DNA from: RGIG1995 sp045645205
GTDB lineage: Bacteria > Bacillota > Clostridia > Oscillospirales > CAG-272
Direction: 5' to 3'
DNA length: 29,042 bases
NCBI GenBank assembly: GCA_045645205.1
Contig: JAZRIJ010000054.1
Coordinates: forward strand, 1-29,042
Below, piece by piece: positions 1-7,946 of the stretch. The position numbers were made by a program, and so were the translations under genes. Every line of letters begins with the position of its first letter. Position 1 is the first letter of the stretch. The notes beneath the pieces are model-generated. The model did no database searches, was not told the origin of the DNA, and was given only the letters and a program-made list of their open reading frames with translations.

Positions 1-70
1 TTTATTATAGCATACAGATAAAAAATTGTAAACCTATAGAATGATTATTTATAATATATAAAATACAGTC

Positions 71-99
71 TTGAAAAAAATAACAAAATGTGATATGCT
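71..99 (+). promoter_or_regulatory. Predicted sigma-A promoter for the U32/M29 genes
   Basis: The -35 box TTGAAA (71-76) and the -10 box TATGCT (94-99) are separated by 17 bp, with an extended -10 TGA just before the -10. A second extended -10, TGATATAAA, lies at 103-111. Either would give a leader of about 120-130 nt ahead of the first gene. The call is by pattern only. Confidence 0.45.
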
Positions 100-153
100 G
101 TATGATATAAATCAAAAAACTGTTTGGTAATAATATGATAAAGTCATAATCGG

Positions 154-193
154 CTAAAAACTTTGCTCAGATTCGGTGAGTAAAGTTTTTTAG
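154..193 (+). terminator. Terminator-like hairpin in the leader of the U32 gene
   Basis: The left arm at 156-169 (AAAAACTTTGCTCA) pairs with 177-190 (TGAGTAAAGTTTTT) through one G-U wobble and a 7-nt loop. The right arm ends in a T-run. It lies downstream of the predicted promoter and upstream of the start at 237. It may end a transcript entering from the left, or act as an attenuator for the U32 gene; sequence alone does not decide. Confidence 0.5.
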
Positions 194-236
194 AATTTTA
201 CACCCTAAAAAAAGCAAAAATAAAGGAAGTGATACA

Positions 237-1922
237 ATGAAGTTGCCCGAACTGTTAGCACCGGTAGGTTCTTTTGAAACGTTGGAGAGCGCTATAGCCG
301 GCGGAGCCGATGCTGTGTATCTCGGCGGCAAACTTTACAACGCGCGTATGAATGCAAAAAATTTTGACGGTGAGGGAATAAAAAATGCAGTTGAGTTGTG
401 TCACAAAAACGGTGTAAAAGTTTATGTAACATTAAATACTCTTATATACGACAGGTGTTTCATAGATGCCTTGAAATACGCAGAGGCACTTTATTTGTCC
501 GGAGTAGATGCTCTTATTACTGCGGATATCGGCTTTTCAAAGGTATTGCACGAATATTTGCCTGACTTTGAATTACACGCAAGTACACAGATGTCGGGTC
601 ATAACATAAAAAGCGCAGAGTATCTTGCAAATATAGGTTTCAGCCGTATGGTGTGCGCCCGTGAGATGTCAAAGAAAAATATAGAAAAGCTTGTAAAAAA
701 TTCACCGATTGAAATAGAGATGTTTGTTCATGGAGCTATGTGTGTCAGTCAATCGGGACAGTGTCTTATGAGTTCATTTATTGGAGGACGGAGCGGAAAC
801 AGAGGTGAATGTGCTCAGCCCTGCCGATTGCCTTACAACAACGGTTACCCTATTTCTTTAAAGGATATGTGCCTTGCAAACCATGTAAAAGAGCTTACGG
901 AAATGGGAGTTGCTTCTCTGAAGATAGAGGGAAGAATGAAATCCCCGTCGTATGTATATTCTGTGGTTAGCACATACAGAAAGCTGCTTGACGAAAACCG
1001 AAATGCGAGCCTGAAAGAGATAGAAAGATTGGCATCGGTATTCAGCCGAGGAGGTTTTACTGACGGATATTTCATAGGAAAAACAGACAACAATATGCTT
1101 GGTATAAGAAGTGCTACCGACAAGGAAGCAACAAGAAACACACAGATAAGGCAAACATTTGCAGGAAGTAAAAAGAAAGAAATAAACATACACAAGAGGG
1201 AGGGCAGATTGCCTGACAGTATTGTCGTCGATACGAGCGAAAAAAGATGCGGAAAATTTAATACAGCAAGATTTTATCACTCTGAAGCTATTCCGAAAAC
1301 AGATTATTTTGATATTATCTACTTGCCTCTTGAAAAGTTTGTTAAAGGCAAAGCAAACGGAGTAGTTATGCCGCCCGTTGTATTTGACAGCGAGTATGAT
1401 AGGATTGAAAAACAGCTTAAAATTGCCAAGGAAAACGGCGCTGTTCACTGTCTTGTTGGCAATATAGGTCATATAGAGCTTGCAAAAAAGTCAGGATTAG
1501 TCGTTCACGGGGACTATAGACTTAATATTTACAACAATAGCTCATTCTGTAATTTTGATGATTTGGAAAGTGTTATATTATCTCCCGAATTGACTTTGGC
1601 TCAGATAAGGGATATAAAAGGGAGAAAGAGCGTTATAATTTACGGAAAAGTACCGCTTATGATCCTCGAAAAGAAAACGGGACAGAGAGTACTGCGTGAC
1701 AGAAAAAATGTTGTGTTTCCCGTATTGAAAGAAGGCGGAAGAGAAATTGTCTTAAATTCTGTTCCTATATATATGGCAGACAAGGAAGACCTTTTGCGCA
1801 AGAGCGGAATTTTTGACCGACATTTTATTTTTACAACCGAGAGTAATGATGAGGTTGTTTCAATTATTAATGCGCATATAGAAAAGAAAACGTGTAAAAA
1901 TAACGTAAAACGGATAAAATAG
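237..1922 (+). CDS. Peptidase U32 family protein (RlhA/TrhP-like)
   Basis: The protein has 561 residues. The N-terminus (LLAPVGSFETLESAIAGGAD) and the signature at residues 161-179 (E-x-F-x2-G-A-M-C-x4-G-x-C-x-M-S) are diagnostic of the U32 family. Cys169, Cys176, Cys192 or Cys196, and Cys212 (in SLKDMC) fit the conserved cysteines that hold an iron-sulfur cluster in RlhA/TrhP-type proteins. Those proteins, despite the peptidase name, are needed for hydroxylation of 23S rRNA or of tRNA wobble uridine. The C-terminal half continues as a DUF3656-like region with GNIGHIELAKKSGLVVHGDY, but the protein is shorter than many long clostridial members of 650-800 residues. The ribosome binding site AAAGGAAGTG lies 5' of the ATG. 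The M29 aminopeptidase gene follows after 37 nt, so the two are probably co-transcribed. The family is sure; the exact RNA or protein substrate is not. Confidence 0.9.
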   Translation: MKLPELLAPVGSFETLESAIAGGADAVYLGGKLYNARMNAKNFDGEGIKNAVELCHKNGVKVYVTLNTLIYDRCFIDALKYAEALYLSGVDALITADIGFSKVLHEYLPDFELHASTQMSGHNIKSAEYLANIGFSRMVCAREMSKKNIEKLVKNSPIEIEMFVHGAMCVSQSGQCLMSSFIGGRSGNRGECAQPCRLPYNNGYPISLKDMCLANHVKELTEMGVASLKIEGRMKSPSYVYSVVSTYRKLLDENRNASLKEIERLASVFSRGGFTDGYFIGKTDNNMLGIRSATDKEATRNTQIRQTFAGSKKKEINIHKREGRLPDSIVVDTSEKRCGKFNTARFYHSEAIPKTDYFDIIYLPLEKFVKGKANGVVMPPVVFDSEYDRIEKQLKIAKENGAVHCLVGNIGHIELAKKSGLVVHGDYRLNIYNNSSFCNFDDLESVILSPELTLAQIRDIKGRKSVIIYGKVPLMILEKKTGQRVLRDRKNVVFPVLKEGGREIVLNSVPIYMADKEDLLRKSGIFDRHFIFTTESNDEVVSIINAHIEKKTCKNNVKRIK

Positions 1923-1959
1923 TAAAAAATAACCGATATAGAGAAAGAGAGTTAATATT

Positions 1960-3183
1960 ATGACAAAGAAAACCTTAAGAAATTACGCAAAGCTTATAGT
2001 TAAGTCCGGTGTAAATGTACAAAAAGGACAGGAGGTAGTTATTAGCGCCGAACCCGATCAACCGGAGTTTGTATCTATGGTTGCCGAGGAGTGTTATAAG
2101 GCAGGAGCAAAGAGGGTAGTTGTTGACTGGACATATCAGCCTTTAGTAAAGTTGGGAGTAAGATACCGCACCTTGAAAGATTTAAGCAGAGTAGAAGAAT
2201 ATCAGGAAGCCAGACTCAAATACAGACTTGAAACATTGCCTGCAATGATACATCTTCATTCGGCAGATCCTGATGGGCTTAAGGGTATAAACCAAGACAA
2301 ATACAGCAAGTCAACACAGGCTGTCAGAAACGTAACAAAGCCTTACCGCGACAAAATGGACAACAAATATCAGTGGTGTATTGCCGCTGTTCCGAGCGTT
2401 GCATGGGCAAAGAAGGTTTTTCCCGGTGTAAGAAAGAGTGTTGCAGTTGAAAAACTTTGGGAGGCTATACTTTATTCCTCACGCTGTGATGAAGACCCTA
2501 TTGCCGCATGGGACAGCCACAACAACAATTTGCATGAAAAATGTAATTATTTGAACGATCTCGGTATAAAGACTCTTATCTACAAATCTTCAAACGGAAC
2601 TGATCTTCGTGTAGGTATGATAGAGGACTGTCAGTTTCTCGGCGGTGCGCACGAAACCGTACAGGGTATAGAATATAATGCAAATATTCCCAGCGAAGAA
2701 GTATTTGTATCTCCGAAAAGAGGAGTGGCTGAGGGAATTGTATATTCATCTAAGCCTCTATCCTATCAAGGCGAGGTTATCGACAATTTTTCTATGAGAT
2801 TTGAAAACGGCAAGGTTACCGAGGTGAAGGCAGAGCAGAATGAAGAATTGCTGAAAAAGCTTGTTAATATGGATGAAGGTGCGGCGTATCTCGGCGAATG
2901 TGCTCTTGTCCCCTATGACTCTCCTATAAGCAATTCGGGTATTTTATTCTATACAACACTCTTTGATGAAAACGCAGCTTGCCATCTTGCTTTGGGCAGA
3001 GGTTTTACAAATACTATCAAGGATTTTGATAAATATTCTTTAGAAGAGCTTCATGAAAAGGGTATAAATGACTCTATGATCCATGTTGACTTTATGATAG
3101 GCACAAAAGACCTTGATATATCGGCAGAAACATTTGACGGCAAGACCGTTCAAATCTTTAAAAACGGTAACTGGGCGTTTTAA
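1960..3183 (+). CDS. M29-family aminopeptidase (AmpS/AmpT-like)
   Basis: This 407-residue cytoplasmic metallo-aminopeptidase would release N-terminal residues from peptides using two metal ions. Residues that fit the known M29 metal ligands are Glu247 (NIPSEEVF), Glu313 (LGECALVP), His342 (ENAACHLALG), His375 and Asp377 (HVDFMIG). Their spacings (66, 29, 33 and 2 residues) agree with AmpS-type enzymes as I remember them. The position seven residues after His342, where characterised members carry a conserved Tyr, is Phe349 here. Length is normal for the family. The ribosome binding site is the purine run GAGAAAGAGAG. The gene sits 37 nt after the U32 gene and is followed by a bidirectional terminator. 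Confidence 0.9.
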   Translation: MTKKTLRNYAKLIVKSGVNVQKGQEVVISAEPDQPEFVSMVAEECYKAGAKRVVVDWTYQPLVKLGVRYRTLKDLSRVEEYQEARLKYRLETLPAMIHLHSADPDGLKGINQDKYSKSTQAVRNVTKPYRDKMDNKYQWCIAAVPSVAWAKKVFPGVRKSVAVEKLWEAILYSSRCDEDPIAAWDSHNNNLHEKCNYLNDLGIKTLIYKSSNGTDLRVGMIEDCQFLGGAHETVQGIEYNANIPSEEVFVSPKRGVAEGIVYSSKPLSYQGEVIDNFSMRFENGKVTEVKAEQNEELLKKLVNMDEGAAYLGECALVPYDSPISNSGILFYTTLFDENAACHLALGRGFTNTIKDFDKYSLEELHEKGINDSMIHVDFMIGTKDLDISAETFDGKTVQIFKNGNWAF

Positions 3184-3215
3184 AAAATATTATCTGAAAA
3201 ATTTCTGCAAGCAAA

Positions 3216-3251
3216 AAGCCGTAGATTGGACAAAAACCAAATCTACGGCTT
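3216..3251. terminator. Bidirectional terminator between convergent genes
   Basis: AAGCCGTAGATTGG (3216-3229) pairs with CCAAATCTACGGCTT (3237-3251), with a single bulged A. On the minus strand the stem is followed by TTTTTGC, so it is strongest for the ABC transporter ending at 3265. On the plus strand it follows the M29 gene and has only a weak T-tract. Confidence 0.85.
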
Positions 3252-3264
3252 AAATTTTGAACTT

Positions 3265-6264
3265 TTATTCAGTTCTCAAGGCAACGACCGGGTCTTTCTT
3301 TGCGGCGCTTCTTGAGGGGATGATACCCGAAATAAGGGTGAGACATACGCTTATGGCAACAAGTATGATTGCCGCAGATACAGGGAGTATAGCTCTGAGG
3401 TTTGCAATTTCGGTGAAGTGGAGCAGTATCGCATTTATTGGGATGCAGAGGAGGTATGTTACGACTACACCCAAAAGTCCCGAGGCAAAGCCGACGATAA
3501 TAGTCTCGGCGTTAAACATACTCGAAACGTCCTTCTTTGACGCACCGATAGCGCGGAGAATACCGATCTCCTTTGTTCTTTCCTGAACGGAGATAAGTGT
3601 GATTACACCGATCATAATGGAAGAAACGATAAGCGAGATCGCAACGAATGCAATGAGAACATAGGTTATCGCATTGATGATGGTGGTTATAGAAGACATC
3701 ATAATTCCGAGATAGTCGGTGTATTTGATCTGCTTCAATTCTTCTACATTGTTGTTGTAATCATCGATTGCTTCTACGATCACATCTTTGTTTTCAAAAG
3801 AAGAGGCGTAGATGTTTATAGCGGATGGCGATTCAAGATCAAGATAACCCATAGCAAGCAGGTTGTCTTCGTAGGTTGACTCGGAGAATACCATGATCTC
3901 ATCATAGTAGGTTGCACACTGCTGTGCGGTATATGACGGCAGAGCCATATCAAGTCCTGCCGCAAGCTGTTCGGGGGGAGTGCCTGCCATCTGTGTCATA
4001 ACATTCTGCGCATACTCAGCCTTGATCTGTTCGGTAATCATCTGTGTGAAAAGCGCAGTCAGCTCGTCATCGGACATTGATGCAAGATAGGCTGTTATTT
4101 CGTCTGCGGATACGTTCATCTGCGAAGCTAATCCTTGAGACATTAAAGCTTCGATGTCTTCGCGGGTCATATTGCCGAGAACATCGTTTATTTGTTGTTG
4201 AACAAATTTATCTGAGGGAATGGCGTTTATTGCAATAAATGTTGCGGCTTTACCTGCCGTATCAAGTGTTGAGAGGTATTCGCGGAAAGCGGTTTCTTTT
4301 TCTTCGTCAGTCAGAGAGCCGGTCGTGGAGTTGAAGGGAAGACCTGTTACAACATCGGTGTTGGGGTTGTCAAGCTGGGCTTGAATAACTTTAGAGTCCT
4401 TTGCTTTTTCGATAAGATGCTTTGTAAGTCCGTTTGTGTAGCAGATATTGCCTTTGAGCATAGTTGTATCCGCATCCTCGTTGGGACGGATAATACCGGT
4501 AACCTTAAGCGACATAGCGTTGTCGTACAGATAACGAAGTCCCGCTTCTGTTTCGCGGAGGTCGGTGTAAAGTCCTGTTTTTTCATCGTAATGATAACAG
4601 TCTGCATTGAGAATGGTTTTGAATTCCATATCACAGATCTCTTCATAGGACCATTTTACCACTTTCTTATCGTCAAGCTCAGCACCGTTTATAGAAGCGT
4701 TTGCAAGCTTGTCAATATCTTCTGCAGAAACAAGACCGAGCGCATAAAGGGTAATGTCGTCTAGTTCGTTGTTTTCGTCAACGACAAGTACCACTTCGTC
4801 ATAGCTGTTTGGCCATGAGCCGTATATAATATCATACTGATCAAGCAAGAGATCGTTTACGGGAGCGCCGTCGGTTCCCGGCAGAAGCTCCTGCCAGAGT
4901 GTCGAGCCCATAGACATCATAGAAGAAGATGATGAGCCGCCCATGGAAGCAAGGGAAGACATAGCCGACATATCAACGCCGATGTACTTAAGCATAAGGT
5001 CGGTAATGATATCTTCAAGGTCGGAGCGGAGTATAACGCCGTCTACCGACTCTGTGTATATCTGCATATCGAGGTCATAGGAATATTGTACGCCGTTGAC
5101 AGCATATGAAAGGTTAGAGTCTTCTTTTTTTATCTCATTTTCAATGAACTTTTTAAACGCCTTAAGGTCATTTTTTGACTCTTCAATGCTGTTCATGGCG
5201 TTTATCATATCGTAAAGGGCTGCTTTTTTGTAAACTGCATCGTTTTCGTGAGAGTTGTCCTCTGAAGCGATGTTCATAAAAGCGCTGATCAGCGACGACA
5301 TTTCAATTGTTGTTGCTTCAAGCGTTAAGGGATAAGCCGAAAGAGTGCTTTCTTGTACGGCATTGATATACGCTGTAGTACCCTGAGAAATAGCGAGTAT
5401 AAGGGCGATGCCTATAATACCGATGGAGCCTGCAAAGGATGTAAGAATAGTTCTGCCTTTTTTTGTAAAAAGGTTTTTGAGCGAGAGCATGAAAGAGGTA
5501 GCAAAAGACATGGAAGGCTTTTTTGAGTTCTTTTCTTTTATGTTTGCTTCCTCGAATTTAGCTTTTTCTGCTTTTATTTCCTCTTCTGTAAGGGGCATGG
5601 AGTCGCGGGTGATCTCACCGTCAAGCATATTGATTATACGGGAAGAATACTTTTCGGCAAGGTCGGGGTTATGCGTAACCATAACGATAAGTCTGTCTTT
5701 TGAAATGTTTTTCAAAATCTCCATAACCTGAACGCTTGTTTCTGTATCAAGCGCGCCCGTAGGCTCGTCGGCAAGTATAATATCGGGGTTGTTTACGAGG
5801 GCGCGCGCAATGGCGACCCTCTGCATCTGACCGCCGGACATTTCGCTGGGTTTTTTCGAGAGCTGATCTCCCAAACCCACATCTTCAAGCGCTTTTTTTG
5901 CTCTTGCTTTACGTTCGGATTTCGGTACACCCGAAAGAGTCAGGGCAAGCTCAACATTTTGGAGAACAGACTGATGGGGAATAAGGTTATAGCTCTGGAA
6001 CACAAAGCCTATCGAATGGTTTCTGTAGGTATCCCAGTCTCTGTCTTTGAAGTCTTTTGTAGAACGTCCGTTTATAAAGAGGTCGCCGTCTGTATACTGA
6101 TCAAGTCCGCCGATAATATTAAGCATTGTGGTTTTTCCGCATCCTGAGGGGCCGAGAATGGAAACAAATTCGGCTGAACGGAATTTGAGGTCAATGTCTT
6201 TAAGCGCATGGACAATACCGTTACCGGCAGGGTAGTCTTTTTTTATTTTTTGAAGCTCAAGCAT
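3265..6264 (-). CDS. ABC transporter, ATPase fused to FtsX/MacB-type permease
   Basis: This 999-residue protein joins a nucleotide-binding domain (about 1-225) to a permease. Visible motifs are Walker A GPSGCGKT (38-45), Q-loop Gln90, signature MSGGQ (142-146), Walker B IILADE (162-167) and His198. A first membrane segment lies near 272-296, then a large extracytoplasmic region (about 300-850), then three membrane segments near 856-890, 917-945 and 960-983. The cytoplasmic loop EIGILRAIGASKKDV and the ending SRSAAKKDPVVALR are typical of FtsX/MacB permeases. Such proteins usually act as mechanotransmission machines or exporters of peptides or lipoproteins; the substrate here is unknown. A Ser/Met-rich low-complexity patch occupies about 432-453 in the outer domain. 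The ribosome binding site AAAGGA lies about 11 nt before the ATG. No partner gene is adjacent on the same strand; a perfect palindrome overlaps the predicted transcription start. Confidence 0.92.
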   Translation of the reverse strand: MLELQKIKKDYPAGNGIVHALKDIDLKFRSAEFVSILGPSGCGKTTMLNIIGGLDQYTDGDLFINGRSTKDFKDRDWDTYRNHSIGFVFQSYNLIPHQSVLQNVELALTLSGVPKSERKARAKKALEDVGLGDQLSKKPSEMSGGQMQRVAIARALVNNPDIILADEPTGALDTETSVQVMEILKNISKDRLIVMVTHNPDLAEKYSSRIINMLDGEITRDSMPLTEEEIKAEKAKFEEANIKEKNSKKPSMSFATSFMLSLKNLFTKKGRTILTSFAGSIGIIGIALILAISQGTTAYINAVQESTLSAYPLTLEATTIEMSSLISAFMNIASEDNSHENDAVYKKAALYDMINAMNSIEESKNDLKAFKKFIENEIKKEDSNLSYAVNGVQYSYDLDMQIYTESVDGVILRSDLEDIITDLMLKYIGVDMSAMSSLASMGGSSSSSMMSMGSTLWQELLPGTDGAPVNDLLLDQYDIIYGSWPNSYDEVVLVVDENNELDDITLYALGLVSAEDIDKLANASINGAELDDKKVVKWSYEEICDMEFKTILNADCYHYDEKTGLYTDLRETEAGLRYLYDNAMSLKVTGIIRPNEDADTTMLKGNICYTNGLTKHLIEKAKDSKVIQAQLDNPNTDVVTGLPFNSTTGSLTDEEKETAFREYLSTLDTAGKAATFIAINAIPSDKFVQQQINDVLGNMTREDIEALMSQGLASQMNVSADEITAYLASMSDDELTALFTQMITEQIKAEYAQNVMTQMAGTPPEQLAAGLDMALPSYTAQQCATYYDEIMVFSESTYEDNLLAMGYLDLESPSAINIYASSFENKDVIVEAIDDYNNNVEELKQIKYTDYLGIMMSSITTIINAITYVLIAFVAISLIVSSIMIGVITLISVQERTKEIGILRAIGASKKDVSSMFNAETIIVGFASGLLGVVVTYLLCIPINAILLHFTEIANLRAILPVSAAIILVAISVCLTLISGIIPSRSAAKKDPVVALRTE

Positions 6265-6332
6265 TATAAATCCGATCCTTTCTGTTAATACTTGCTTATG
6301 ACTTTTATCTGTAAATAGAAAATATTACCTTT

Positions 6333-6359
6333 TGAGTTTACACCTATTATGTAAACTCA
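6333..6359 (-). promoter_or_regulatory. Perfect palindrome, candidate operator of the ABC transporter gene
   Basis: TGAGTTTACA (6333-6342) and TGTAAACTCA (6350-6359) form a perfect 10-bp inverted repeat with a 7-bp spacer. On the minus strand it begins right at the end of a TATAAT -10 box, so it covers the expected transcription start. This is the usual place for a repressor site. No matching regulator gene is in the window. It could also fold as an RNA hairpin at the very 5' end of the mRNA. Confidence 0.6.
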
Positions 6360-6364
6360 TTATA
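6359..6364 (-). promoter_or_regulatory. Predicted -10 box of the ABC transporter gene
   Basis: The minus strand reads TATAAT here, giving a leader of about 90 nt before the ATG at 6264. The -35 region is poor: no good TTGACA match lies 16-18 bp upstream, which suggests activator help or a weak promoter. Confidence 0.45.
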
Positions 6365-6434
6365 AACAAAAATGAGCTATTTTAATAAATTTTTTAGATA
6401 TTATGGGTGAAATTGACTAAAATATTAAAAATGC

Positions 6435-6465
6435 TCTTGTAAAAGACAAGAAAAAAGTGTATAAT
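6435..6465 (+). promoter_or_regulatory. Sigma-A promoter of the phosphatidyltransferase operon, with a palindrome over the -35
   Basis: The -35 box TTGTAA (6437-6442), a 17-bp spacer and a perfect -10 box TATAAT (6460-6465) stand ahead of the gene starting at 6507. The -35 lies inside a perfect inverted repeat, TCTTGT (6435-6440) and ACAAGA (6446-6451), with a 5-bp spacer. This could be a repressor site. Confidence 0.75.
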
Positions 6466-6506
6466 GATATGTCAAAGAGGAAATGTAAAAAAAGGGAGTG
6501 TTTTGG

Positions 6507-7106
6507 ATGGAAAGTAAGTTTAAGGACAGCTTTAAGGATGACGGAAAAGTAAAGATTTTTACCATTCCGAACATATTGTCAATGTTCAGAATTTGTTTGA
6601 TACCGCTCTTTGTGTATTTATATGTAAATCACAGTGATATGAGAGCGTTTGCGATTCTTGTCCTGTCGGGACTTACGGATGTGGTCGATGGATTTATTGC
6701 GCGGCGCTTCAATATGATAAGCGCTGTCGGCAAGGCGCTTGACCCTATATCAGACAAGCTGACACAGGTTGCAATGCTTTACTGTCTCATAAACAGATTT
6801 GAAGCTATGTGGGTGCCCTTTTTGCTTATGATATTCAAGGAGCTGTTTTCGGCATTTGCCGCTTTTCTTGCGATAAAAAAGACCGGCGAAGTTCACGGAG
6901 CTGACTGGCACGGCAAGCTGACTACATTATCCCTTTACGGAATGATGGCTTTGCATATTTTGTGGCCCTCAATGCCGCCCATTCTGTCAAATATACTGGT
7001 TGGAATATGTGTTGTGCTTATGATAAATTCGCTTATACTGTACAGTATAAGAAACTTCGGTATGGCAAAAAAGATTAAAGTTGAAGGGGAGAACAAGACT
7101 GTATGA
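6507..7106 (+). CDS. pgsA: CDP-alcohol phosphatidyltransferase (PgsA-like)
   Basis: This 199-residue integral membrane enzyme carries the full CDP-alcohol phosphotransferase motif DG-x2-AR-x8-G-x3-D-x3-D (DGFIARR through GKALDPISDK). By family it most likely joins CDP-diacylglycerol to glycerol-3-phosphate to make phosphatidylglycerophosphate; a cardiolipin synthase role is possible. Several hydrophobic segments fit the usual six-helix fold. An in-frame GTG at 6498 overlaps the GGGAG ribosome binding site (6494-6498), so I chose the ATG at 6507, which has 8-nt spacing. Its stop overlaps the start of the next gene by 4 nt (ATGA), which implies translational coupling. Confidence 0.88.
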   Translation: MESKFKDSFKDDGKVKIFTIPNILSMFRICLIPLFVYLYVNHSDMRAFAILVLSGLTDVVDGFIARRFNMISAVGKALDPISDKLTQVAMLYCLINRFEAMWVPFLLMIFKELFSAFAAFLAIKKTGEVHGADWHGKLTTLSLYGMMALHILWPSMPPILSNILVGICVVLMINSLILYSIRNFGMAKKIKVEGENKTV

Positions 7107-7813
7107 ACAAAATTAGGAGTTGGCTTGACAACTTTTGGTATCACTATAAGTGGCATTGTATAGTCGGTTTGTTTATAATAGTCTTTTTGGTGGTTTCGAT
7201 AGGTCAGATGGCGAATAAGGAAAAGGTAGATGCATATATTATGTATGCAGGCCCGACAGCCTTTACAGCCTCGGAAATATACGAGATGCAGGATGCATTT
7301 GAATCGGTAATGCCTGACCTTAACGGCGACGGCAAAAAAATAGCGCAGTTTATTGATATAACGGTGCTGACAGACGCGCAGATTGAAGAAAATAGGAAAA
7401 AGGCAGAAGCTGAAGGTTTGGAATATAAGCCTGATATGGAGTATATAGCCAATGCAAGGCAGAAATTCAAGCTCCAGCTTGCGGCAGGTGATGCATATCT
7501 GTTGTTGCTCGACCCTCAGATGTACGCCCAAGATTATGAAATAGGTATGTATATGAAGCTCGAGGAGCTTGGTATAACGAGCGAGCATGCATATGATGAT
7601 TCTTCCATTAAGTTTAAGGAAACAGACTACGGAAAGTTTCTTCCCGTATTTGAGAAGCTGCCCGACGATACGCTGCTTTGCTTCAGAATGATGAACGTAA
7701 CGGCGCAGGCGCGCGGTGAGAAAGAACAGAAAAAGTACGACGATCAGCTTACACTTATGAAGAATATGTTAGACTTTTCTATGTCACCGGCAGTCGGCGG
7801 AAAGACTGAATAA
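7103..7813 (+). CDS. Membrane-anchored protein of unknown function
   Basis: I do not recognise this 236-residue protein. It has a short basic, aromatic N-terminus (RSWLDNFWYHYKWH), one membrane segment at about residues 19-36, and a soluble acidic remainder rich in Glu, Lys and Tyr that probably lies outside the cell. There is no lipobox, Cys pair or repeat. It overlaps the phosphatidyltransferase gene by 4 nt and is followed by a terminator, so the two form a two-gene operon. The link to membrane lipid synthesis is an inference from position only. Confidence 0.75.
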   Translation: MNKIRSWLDNFWYHYKWHCIVGLFIIVFLVVSIGQMANKEKVDAYIMYAGPTAFTASEIYEMQDAFESVMPDLNGDGKKIAQFIDITVLTDAQIEENRKKAEAEGLEYKPDMEYIANARQKFKLQLAAGDAYLLLLDPQMYAQDYEIGMYMKLEELGITSEHAYDDSSIKFKETDYGKFLPVFEKLPDDTLLCFRMMNVTAQARGEKEQKKYDDQLTLMKNMLDFSMSPAVGGKTE

Positions 7814-7820
7814 TAAATAT

Positions 7821-7866
7821 AAAAAAGAAGCAAAAGACAAGATGTTTTCTGCTTCTTTTTCTTTTT
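7821..7866. terminator. Bidirectional terminator
   Basis: AAAAAGAAGCA (7822-7832) pairs with TGCTTCTTTTT (7850-7860). A T-tract follows on both strands (plus: TTTTTCTTTTT; minus: TTCTTTTTTATA). It ends the phosphatidyltransferase operon from the left and the DUF1540 gene from the right. Confidence 0.88.
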
Positions 7867-7946
7867 AATATACACTTCAAAGGGATGTGCCCTTCGAGCG
7901 CATATTATTAATTTGTGATTATTTTGCCAAATCTAATAGGGTATAA

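Noticed and set aside
858..1472. Long minus-strand frame inside the U32 gene
   Set aside because: It has low-complexity Cys/Phe-rich translation, no ribosome binding site, and lies wholly antisense to a gene with clear family motifs.
6498..6506. GTG start for the phosphatidyltransferase
   Set aside because: The GTG overlaps the GGGAG ribosome binding site; the ATG at 6507 has correct spacing.
6935..7588. 217-codon minus-strand frame
   Set aside because: It is antisense to two genes with motif or operon support, and its translation resembles no protein.
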